Source: Chitinophagales bacterium (GTDB taxonomy: Bacteria; Bacteroidota; Bacteroidia; Chitinophagales; UBA10324). From it: a stretch of DNA of 8,572 nt. The notes beneath the pieces are model-generated. The model had not been told where the DNA came from and did not search any database. It worked only from the letters and a program-made list of their open reading frames with translations. This document shows positions 1 to 6,482 of the stretch, in pieces. The translations under genes and the position numbers were made by a program. Each line of letters starts with the position of its first letter. Within the stretch, counting starts at the first letter, position 1. The DNA is taken from NCBI GenBank assembly GCA_013695775.1, contig JACCZV010000194.1:1-8572 (forward strand), written 5' to 3'.

Positions 1-161
1 GGGTAGGGATTTTTTGCCCCAAATGCCTGGGCAAAATACCGCAACGCGGCAGCAAGCTCCCCGTTGGCACCTCCAAACTGTTCTAATAATAGAGTTGCAA
101 AAGCTGGATCGGGTCCCGATACTCTTGCATTAAATTGTAAATCTTTTACATGATAAAACAT
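1..161 (-). CDS. Manganese catalase, N-terminal fragment (cut by window edge)
   Basis: This is the first 53 codons of a manganese (non-haem) catalase, the di-manganese enzyme that converts hydrogen peroxide to water and oxygen in the cytoplasm. The ATG lies at 161-159 on the minus strand and the frame stays open to the window edge. The visible protein begins MFYHVKDLQFNARV and continues with PDPAFA, LLLEQFGG, NGELAAALRYF and QAFGAKNPY, which follows the N-terminal family pattern closely. Glu35, in the GGANGE segment, falls at the same position as the first manganese ligand (Glu35) of the Lactobacillus plantarum enzyme. The other ligands lie outside the window, so intactness cannot be judged. 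No Shine-Dalgarno is seen; the leader is A-rich, as is common in Bacteroidota. It is divergent from the hydrolase gene at 559. The family call is firm; only completeness is unknown. Confidence 0.9.
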   Translation of the reverse strand, partial: MFYHVKDLQFNARVSGPDPAFATLLLEQFGGANGELAAALRYFAQAFGAKNPY

Positions 162-268
162 GGATTTTTTTTTAGGGAGTGAAGAAAGATTCTTAAAATG
201 TCGGCAAAATCATGCCATTAAAATACCTCTTTTTTACTCTTGCAATGCTTTCATTACCAATTTTGAGT

Positions 269-289
269 AATGACATATACGTTGTCATT
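269..289. promoter_or_regulatory. Inverted repeat, possible operator
   Basis: There is a perfect 7-bp dyad, AATGACA and TGTCATT, separated by 7 bases. It lies 108 bases upstream of the catalase start and 270 bases upstream of the hydrolase start. The size and symmetry resemble a site for a dimeric transcription factor. The sequence matches no regulator consensus that I recognise. One such dyad could arise by chance in AT-rich DNA, so the operator role is a guess. Confidence 0.25.
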
Positions 290-495
290 TGTTATATCGG
301 GTTTAACATAATATCTGAGGTAGCTATCCACCAGAATAAAAGATTCTGTTCTGGCGACATTGGAATCCCTCCAACCAATTATCCAGGTCCAATCTTATTA
401 CATATCTTCTAAAGAAATCTTCTTTATTATTTTTCCCAGATATTTTTTGAAACAGGCTTCTAACGTCTATGAGTATAAAGTTCTTAGAAAGACTC

Positions 496-528
496 TTCGG
501 CCAAAGAGAAATAAAACGAGTATTTTTG
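496..528 (+). promoter_or_regulatory. Candidate Bacteroidota promoter for the hydrolase gene
   Basis: TATTTTTG at 521-528 is an exact match to the Bacteroidota -7 element TAnnTTTG. A weak -33-like TTCG at 496-499 (consensus TTTG) lies 21 bases before it. Transcription would begin near 535, giving a leader of about 25 bases before the ATG at 559. This supports the start at 559 over an in-frame ATG at 469. A looser, one-base-longer match (TATTTTTTG, 441-449) also exists, so the assignment is tentative. Confidence 0.4.
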
Positions 529-558
529 AAAAAAAATAATTACCCAATAATCCTATAC

Positions 559-2823
559 ATGAAATATTTTTTATTCTCCTTATTACTCATTTCAGCTAAT
601 TGTGCGTTCAGTCTTGATGTCACTAATGTGAAAGTAAGCCGTTCAAATGGTCAGATCTTTATTACCTGGCATGGAAACACAGCGAAAGAATATTTAATTT
701 ATCGCACTACATATAAAATAACCGATGCTACGGGTTGGCCTGCTTCCAAATTTGGAAAGTCTCCTCCCTATTCAACAAAAAATGTGAGGTTGAGTGATAT
801 TGTAACTGATGGTCCTCATTATTTCAAAGTGCCTGTAGACAATCAGGGCTCAACAGTAGTGTTAAATCCTTCAGCAGGCTATGGAGGATTGTTTGTTTTA
901 ACCTGTACAGATAATTCAACTACTAAATATTTTTATGGTGTGAAAATGGTTGGTTCTTCAGATGCTCCCACACCGGGACAAAATACAACCATCAGTGGAG
1001 CAAAAGATGTTATTTCCACACCCAAACCAATTTATCAGCAGAGCAGAGATTTAGACGGCTTAAGTGGTAATGACATAGACGTCTATGTTCATTTTGCTAC
1101 AGCATTAGTTCCATCATCATCGAAAAAAATGATGAACAGTGGTTTCATCGATTTTATCGGGTTTAATTTCGGGGTAATACCGTATATAGATCTGTCGAGT
1201 CCGGCGCCCCACCCAGCCATTGTTAAGTTCCATGCCGGTGGAAGTGATTTCTTAGCAGATGGGAGTGGGTTTGTTTCTGATGCCCCTTCAGCATATAAGA
1301 TTTGTATTGATGACTGGTTACCGAATGATCAAACCACCTGGTTTTTTGGTTATAATGAAGACTATGATCTTACAAAGCCCTTCGTTCTTGGCGAAACTTT
1401 GCCGCCCTCATGCAACTCAACTTGCCAGCTTGACGATCCATCCTGTCATGGAATCAATTATGATTATACCCTCCAGAGAATTCTGTATACCATAGAGCAG
1501 GTGAAAGCCCTTTATAACAACGCTCCCAATACCAATGCGAATGATGATATAAATTCAAATAAGATTTCTCTAATAGGAAGGTCATTGGGTGGCGGGGGCG
1601 GCATGATAGCTACCATTCTTGCGCCTAAGGTTTTTTCTGCTGTACGTCTCATTGTTCCTAAGATGGATTTTAGCTTTCCTAATGAAGAAACTCTCCCCTT
1701 ATGTGCATGGAATTTTGATATTGAAGCTGAAGCGGACGCGTATCCCTGCTATATCCATGAATTGTATTATCACACCCGCGCAAAATCCAATACTAAATGG
1801 GGAACAGTCAGCGCTAATTGGCCATCATATATGTCAGATCTCAATAACGGAGGGGGTAAATACGGTACCTATGATTTGTTGAATGCAGGTTTTATGATTT
1901 CAGAAAATACGAAGGCTAATATTGATTTGCCAATTCTCTTTGCTTTTAGTGGCAAAAACGATGGAGGTCAGGGATGGGAAGAAAAGCTCCCGGTATATGA
2001 CTCTATGAATGATAACAGGCAACCAGGCTACTTTTTCTGGGACCAGGGGGAGCATGATAACCCTGATTATTGGAATTTTAATGAGTCAATTCCTTTAAGT
2101 GACATTACGAGATATTCTTCGAATCAAGCCTATCTCGCCTTCAGCGATTGCAGCAGCAGCGATAATCCTGCAACAGACCTGCAGGGAACTCTTAATGGAT
2201 TTTTTGATTGGGATGAAAATTCTATTGTTGATGATAATTCAACCTTTAGCGTTAAATTAAAATGGCGGACCTTAATAGCTAAAACAGGAGATATTGTAAC
2301 GCCAAATCCCCCTAATATGATTACAAACATTACCTTACGAAGACAAGAATTTCCGGGAAACTATACGGGACGCGTGTGTTGGACCTTGTTCAACCTTACC
2401 AAATCAACATCCGTAAGTGGTGAAAGTATCGTGGCAAACCTAAATGGACCCGTGTACATCAACAAATTACATCTCTCCTATCCTGATGAGTACCGATTAG
2501 CTGTTGAACGGGGTGCTTGTACGGGTGAAGGCATTGAAAAAGCAGAACCAGGTTCCTTTGTGTCAGTTGACAATGTTTCCCCTAATCCGTTTATCCGTGA
2601 ATTTTCCATTAAACTTTCGTTAGATAAAACTGAACCTGTATCTATTAGGATTTTGGATGTTTATGGTAAGGAAGAAGTGGACCAATCTATCAGGATACCA
2701 ACAACCTCGGCTGGTGAATATTTTATCACGGTTAATGGTGAACATTGGAATGCTGGTATTTATTTTCTGGAAATAATCGCCGGCAAAGAGAGGATTATAA
2801 AAAAATTGGTGAAGGCAGACTAA
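559..2823 (+). CDS. Secreted alpha/beta-hydrolase (esterase-like) with T9SS C-terminal sorting domain
   Basis: This is a 754-residue exported protein, probably an esterase-type hydrolase of unknown substrate. The signal peptide is residues 1-18 (MKYFLFSLLLISANCAFS), with likely cleavage before LDVTN. Residues about 19-105 look like a fibronectin III-type beta domain. The middle part has alpha/beta-hydrolase signatures: a possible oxyanion-hole motif HAGGS at His225, a nucleophile elbow Gly340-Arg-Ser342-Leu-Gly followed by more glycines, Asp468 in SGKNDGG and His499 in DQGEHDNPDYW, a plausible Ser-Asp-His triad in the usual order. Several cysteines suggest disulfides in an exported protein. 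Residues about 515-665 are probably another beta-rich module. Residues about 670-754 (SPNPF, then IRILDVYGKEE, AGIYFLEI and a basic end) form a type A T9SS sorting domain, implying passage through the T9SS to the surface or medium. An in-frame ATG at 469 would add 30 charged residues before the signal peptide, so 559 is preferred. The exact family is not recognised. Confidence 0.85.
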   Translation: MKYFLFSLLLISANCAFSLDVTNVKVSRSNGQIFITWHGNTAKEYLIYRTTYKITDATGWPASKFGKSPPYSTKNVRLSDIVTDGPHYFKVPVDNQGSTVVLNPSAGYGGLFVLTCTDNSTTKYFYGVKMVGSSDAPTPGQNTTISGAKDVISTPKPIYQQSRDLDGLSGNDIDVYVHFATALVPSSSKKMMNSGFIDFIGFNFGVIPYIDLSSPAPHPAIVKFHAGGSDFLADGSGFVSDAPSAYKICIDDWLPNDQTTWFFGYNEDYDLTKPFVLGETLPPSCNSTCQLDDPSCHGINYDYTLQRILYTIEQVKALYNNAPNTNANDDINSNKISLIGRSLGGGGGMIATILAPKVFSAVRLIVPKMDFSFPNEETLPLCAWNFDIEAEADAYPCYIHELYYHTRAKSNTKWGTVSANWPSYMSDLNNGGGKYGTYDLLNAGFMISENTKANIDLPILFAFSGKNDGGQGWEEKLPVYDSMNDNRQPGYFFWDQGEHDNPDYWNFNESIPLSDITRYSSNQAYLAFSDCSSSDNPATDLQGTLNGFFDWDENSIVDDNSTFSVKLKWRTLIAKTGDIVTPNPPNMITNITLRRQEFPGNYTGRVCWTLFNLTKSTSVSGESIVANLNGPVYINKLHLSYPDEYRLAVERGACTGEGIEKAEPGSFVSVDNVSPNPFIREFSIKLSLDKTEPVSIRILDVYGKEEVDQSIRIPTTSAGEYFITVNGEHWNAGIYFLEIIAGKERIIKKLVKAD

Positions 2824-2859
2824 AATATTGTCAACTTCCGGAAACTTTTCCAATTTAAA

Positions 2860-2900
2860 TAATATGGAAGGACAGGTACATCACCTGTCCTTCCATATTA
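2860..2900. terminator. Perfect 18-bp hairpin, probable bidirectional terminator
   Basis: The arms at 2860-2877 and 2883-2900 (TAATATGGAAGGACAGGT and its exact complement) are separated by a 5-base loop, ACATC. It starts 37 bases after the stop of the plus-strand hydrolase gene and lies 121 bases beyond the stop of the convergent propeller gene, so it could end transcription from both sides. There is no clear T-run after either arm, so it is not a classical intrinsic terminator. A role in mRNA 3'-end protection is also possible. Confidence 0.65.
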
Positions 2901-3020
2901 AATCTATGATAGTAGCCTTATTTGCAAGCAAGAGATCATATGCTAATAGTCAATCTGTATATTCATTACTGAGTCTATTAATGGCTCAATAAATAGATCA
3001 ACAATGAAAGACATTCCATT

Positions 3021-6000
3021 TTATTTTGCTATAGTAAGTAGCCTTGAAAATGTCTTTCCATCTACTGTTATCAGCACAATATAAATTCCATCCTGACAAA
3101 CATTGGATAATTCAAAATTCTCATGAAAGATTTCTGTGTTAAAAAATAATTTTGCCGTAAACACTGTCTGACCCAGAATGTTTTTGACCCTTAGCAATCC
3201 TTGCGTTTCGGGTTGCACCGATGGAATATTTACAAAGAAGTCTCCATTGCCTGGGTTTGGATAAATATTAATCGTGGGGTCGATTTCTTCTTCTGCTATG
3301 GTCTTGCACGATTCTGTCACTGTAACGGCCGCAGAAGTTTTGCTGCATCCATTGCTGTTGGTTACTGTCACTTTATAAGAGCCCGGGGTTGTGGCCACGT
3401 AATTTTTCTTTGTAGCACCATTAATTATTGTAGCACCTTTTGTCCATTGGTAAGTGAAATTATTACCGCTGTTCGCTTGTAGCTGTACCTGACCTGACAC
3501 ACAAAGATCGAGGCTGCCCATTACGGTAATAGTAGCAGGCGGCGGACTACAAGAAGTTGGATAGATGGTAAGCTCATAACAAGCCACATCGCTAAAGGCA
3601 GAAGAGTTTTTAGACTTTACTTGAATGGTATAATTTCCTGTCTCGCTACTACTATAAATTATTTGCTCATTTTGTTGGTTTAGGTTGACGGACTGTCCTA
3701 TCAGCTGGCCATTGGGTGCATATAGATAAATATCATAATTCAATGGCAGATTAGTAAGTTGTATATTGATGATAATCCCTGCCGTAGTGGAGAAAGTATA
3801 ATAATCAGTATCTCCGGCTTCATCTATTTCTCCTTTTATAATGGTTGCCTTATTAGAAGGCACATTTATAAGAGTGGCATTGATGGGAGTGTTATTTGGT
3901 TCATAACGGTCGAAACAACGATCAATGAATTTAGCAATCATGCAATCCCTCACCGAATCAACAGTAAGAATTGCTTTGAAAGCCCCGGGGGTAGCAATTC
4001 CGGTCTGGCTTCGTACATCTCCGGTAATATATATTTTATCTTCATCAATATCTATCTCCTGTCCTTCATCATCACCCAGCCCACCGTAATAGGTGAACCA
4101 ATCAAGCATTCCGTTGGGTTTAAATTTACTGATGAATACATCTTCATCTCCTGAGTGCGACTCCTGGAAAACGCCATTTGTTCCAAGTCCTGGACTCTTG
4201 GCAGAACCGGCGAGTATAACTGATCCGTCTTCCTGAATTTTAAGACTACGTCCATAATCTTCATCATTTCCACCTAGATAAGTGCCATAAAGACGAATTC
4301 CGCCCTGATCAAATTTGGCATACATAGCATCGGGTTTTGGGTTGCCACTACCGAAGTATGCGGGTGACCATGAGGGCTGATAGGCGTCGGAGGTAGCTAT
4401 ATTATTTTCGCTTGCAGAATATCCGCTTATATAAATATTCCCTTCCGGATCGATGTTGGCCTCCCTACCATGCTCATCGCTACTGCCACCATAATAAGTA
4501 CCCCAAAGGCGCGCTCCCTGAGAAGAAAACTTTACAACAAATATATCTAACTGGCCACCGCAAACAGGTTGATGTGCATTGCTTGTAGCAATTCCATTTA
4601 GGCTTGGTGTAGTTCCAGACATTATTACTTTATTGTCTTTATCAACAACAATGCTATGAGCACGATCCTCATCCTCACCGCCATAATAAGTGGCCCATAT
4701 TCTATCGCCGCTCCCATCAAACTTAGCGAGGAAGGCATCCATTGTATTTGCTTTGACAGGCTGGTAACTTTGATTTGTTGCAATGTTGGTAGTGCTGAAA
4801 GTCCATCCGCATAAATAAATATTGCCATTCAGGTCACCTGTTAGGCCTCCATTGGTATGATCCTCATCGCTGCCACCATAATAGGTGGACCAAATCAGAC
4901 TACCATTCTTATTCATTTTTAAAAAAAACACATCCACATTGCCACTAAATGCAGGCTGGTGAGCATTCACCATAACAATATCATCACTTCTGGTATCGCC
5001 AGCACAATAGATATTTAGGTTTGCATCTATATGAATACTAAAGCCAAGATCCTGATCATTTCCTCCATAATAAGTTACCCAGATGCGATTTCCCGATGGT
5101 CCCCATTTCATAATAAAAGCATCATATGGGTCACCCTGAAAAGTAGTCTGGTAGGCACCTGTAGTGGCAAATTTGATCTTCGATGCTGTTTGACCTGTTA
5201 GCACTAAATTACCCTCGGGGTCAACCACAACTGCCTTTGATTTATCTTCGGCAGAATTGGTACCATAATACGTTCCCCACACAATGTCGGGGTCAATTAC
5301 AAGCGTTGCCTGAGGATCGTAGCTCCCTACTTTGAAAGAAAGAATATTTCCGTTCACTACAAACTCAGAGGATACGGAATGATTCCGGTCTTGCTGGTAT
5401 GAGAACAAATTTTCTTCTCGCACAAAGCCAAATCGGCCCGGTAATTTCACCGAATTTCCTTCGTCTTTAATTCCGTCAAGAGCATCATAGCGTACTTTAA
5501 TGTTGTCTACATCGCCACCTTTATGCACGATGTATTCGTATCGTAAAGCTTTGTTCTCTTTATCTGGTGCAAGGAAGACCAGATCTATATTGGGGTAAAT
5601 ATTTCTATATGTAATTTTTTGATACGAATAAACCTGTATTGTTGATTCTCCTCTACCCTGATAAAAATTAAAGTAATCCATGGATTCACCTTCAGCAACA
5701 ACTTCTACAGTACTTGAACCACCAATATAGAACGCATCGGATCGTTGCACTGTAACTTTTATTTCCGGCATGTCGTAATCGTTTGAGACGGTAGGTAATC
5801 CCGTTGCTTCAGAGATAGATTGTTCTTCATCATATCTAAAAAGCTCATAACTAAAGCCATCAGACTTGAGGACTAAATTGAAATTCTCCTCGGAAAAAAT
5901 ATATAGTACGTCAGGCCGCGCCTTTCCATTCTGATCTTTTACCTGACCTTTGTTTTGAATAAAGCCGCTAGAGTGTGCAAAATTCTTCTGTTGCCATATA

Positions 6001-6131
6001 GCATTTTCTGACTGAGCAAAAGACCCCTTGAAAATTAATAGAATGCAAAAAACACGCATCATTTTTAAAGTGTATAGAGTTATCATATTGGGCATCTGTT
6101 TATAAGGTGGTTGATGGAAAAATATCTTCAT
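3021..6131 (-). CDS. Secreted SBBP-repeat beta-propeller protein with PPC, Ig-like and T9SS sorting domains
   Basis: This is a 1036-residue surface or secreted protein of unknown function. Domains in order: a signal peptide ending near residue 40 (hydrophobic core VFCILLIF, likely cut SFAQ/S); an N-terminal domain at about 55-284 starting GFIQNKGQV, typical of SBBP-repeat proteins (DUF7948 type); seven propeller repeats, each marked by W-x-TYYGG or a variant, at residues 285, 351, 414, 479, 543, 615 and 678; a PPC domain at about 741-857 (YEPNN, then DTDYYTF, YDIYLY and YTIQV); a cysteine-bounded Ig-like domain at 861-942; and a type A T9SS sorting domain at 954-1036 (INIYPNPGNGDF and DGIYIVLI). 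Acidic GG-x-DED segments follow most repeats. No catalytic motif is visible; binding or adhesion is likely but unproven. The start is uncertain: Met24 (ATG at 6062) gives a normal short signal peptide MMRVFCILLIFKGSFAQ, while 6131 is the longest option. The gene converges on the hydrolase gene. Confidence 0.88.
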   Translation of the reverse strand: MKIFFHQPPYKQMPNMITLYTLKMMRVFCILLIFKGSFAQSENAIWQQKNFAHSSGFIQNKGQVKDQNGKARPDVLYIFSEENFNLVLKSDGFSYELFRYDEEQSISEATGLPTVSNDYDMPEIKVTVQRSDAFYIGGSSTVEVVAEGESMDYFNFYQGRGESTIQVYSYQKITYRNIYPNIDLVFLAPDKENKALRYEYIVHKGGDVDNIKVRYDALDGIKDEGNSVKLPGRFGFVREENLFSYQQDRNHSVSSEFVVNGNILSFKVGSYDPQATLVIDPDIVWGTYYGTNSAEDKSKAVVVDPEGNLVLTGQTASKIKFATTGAYQTTFQGDPYDAFIMKWGPSGNRIWVTYYGGNDQDLGFSIHIDANLNIYCAGDTRSDDIVMVNAHQPAFSGNVDVFFLKMNKNGSLIWSTYYGGSDEDHTNGGLTGDLNGNIYLCGWTFSTTNIATNQSYQPVKANTMDAFLAKFDGSGDRIWATYYGGEDEDRAHSIVVDKDNKVIMSGTTPSLNGIATSNAHQPVCGGQLDIFVVKFSSQGARLWGTYYGGSSDEHGREANIDPEGNIYISGYSASENNIATSDAYQPSWSPAYFGSGNPKPDAMYAKFDQGGIRLYGTYLGGNDEDYGRSLKIQEDGSVILAGSAKSPGLGTNGVFQESHSGDEDVFISKFKPNGMLDWFTYYGGLGDDEGQEIDIDEDKIYITGDVRSQTGIATPGAFKAILTVDSVRDCMIAKFIDRCFDRYEPNNTPINATLINVPSNKATIIKGEIDEAGDTDYYTFSTTAGIIINIQLTNLPLNYDIYLYAPNGQLIGQSVNLNQQNEQIIYSSSETGNYTIQVKSKNSSAFSDVACYELTIYPTSCSPPPATITVMGSLDLCVSGQVQLQANSGNNFTYQWTKGATIINGATKKNYVATTPGSYKVTVTNSNGCSKTSAAVTVTESCKTIAEEEIDPTINIYPNPGNGDFFVNIPSVQPETQGLLRVKNILGQTVFTAKLFFNTEIFHENFELSNVCQDGIYIVLITVDGKTFSRLLTIAK

Positions 6132-6482
6132 GGAAGTTCAAAAGCACCACTAAGATTGGATGAATAGAAAACTAAGAAGGTTACCCTTAGAACAGTTTCT
6201 ATCAAACAAATATACGAAAAATGGCTTTTAGAAATCACAGTTTAATCTTATTTTAAAAAATTGAGGCTTCTATGATAGTTTGAATGAGATTTCAAATCTG
6301 CCTTATTCACAAGAGATACCTTAAATTACGACATAATCTAAATTTTCTGATCTTGAATTGTGCTGCCGGACATATTAAGCTTTATCCGGATACTTTTTTA
6401 ACATTAATGGCTACCTATGCAATCATCCGTTTGAAGGGAATCGGTTATTGCCGGCAAATTGGCGAGTTGTGATAAAGAAAAT
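6132..6482. other. Intergenic region between aminotransferase and propeller genes
   Basis: I see no convincing gene in these roughly 350 bases. A 62-codon open frame on the plus strand (6284-6472) lacks a recognisable domain and is probably chance. The stretch holds the -7 promoter match at 6207-6214. It also has a short CCGGA/TCCGG hairpin at 6366-6389, followed by six T on the plus strand, and a 10-base palindrome TTGCCGGCAA at 6448-6457. None is a clear minus-strand terminator for the aminotransferase gene. Confidence 0.55.
6207..6214 (-). promoter_or_regulatory. Candidate -7 promoter element for the propeller gene
   Basis: Read on the minus strand this is TATATTTG, an exact match to the Bacteroidota -7 consensus TAnnTTTG. 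I see no good -33 TTTG at the normal spacing; only a weak TTTC lies upstream. Transcription would start near 6200, about 70 bases before the ATG at 6131 or about 140 bases before the ATG at 6062. The position, in the gap between two minus-strand genes, fits an independent promoter for the propeller protein. Confidence 0.4.

Larger units (their letters stand above)
162..558. other. Divergent intergenic region between catalase and hydrolase genes
   Basis: About 400 bases separate the two divergent starts. I see no convincing gene. An open frame of 66 codons at 212-412 has a hydrophobic N-terminus but no recognisable family, ends in a proline-rich stretch and has no good promoter or ribosome site, so I leave it out. 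The region must hold promoters for both neighbours. What stands out is a dyad at 269-289, a small hairpin at 332-348 (CAGAAT / ATTCTG arms) and a -7 promoter match at 521-528. No tRNA-like or repeat structure is visible. Confidence 0.6.

Noticed and set aside
332..348. Small hairpin CAGAAT / ATTCTG with a 5-base loop
   Set aside because: Only 6 bp and AT-rich, with no T-run and no gene ending nearby; likely chance.
212..412. Plus-strand open frame of 66 codons with a hydrophobic, signal-like N-terminus
   Set aside because: No recognisable family, no good promoter or ribosome site, and the composition after residue 35 looks like translated non-coding DNA.
3201..4154. Plus-strand open frames of 93 and 131 codons opposite the propeller gene
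   Set aside because: They are antisense shadows of a strongly supported coding sequence with recognisable domains on the minus strand.
4090..5280. Repeated DNA blocks such as CCACCATAATA that could suggest a tandem repeat or CRISPR-like array
   Set aside because: They encode the TYYGG motif of the propeller blades at intervals of about 190 bases and are explained by protein repeats.
6366..6399. CCGGA/TCCGG hairpin followed by six T on the plus strand, resembling a terminator
   Set aside because: The stem is only 5 bp with a 14-base loop, and no real plus-strand gene precedes it. In the minus-strand direction, where it could serve the aminotransferase gene, there is no T-run.
6284..6472. Plus-strand open frame of 62 codons in the gap before the aminotransferase
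   Set aside because: No domain, no promoter or ribosome site, and it runs against the surrounding minus-strand genes; an open frame of this length is expected by chance.
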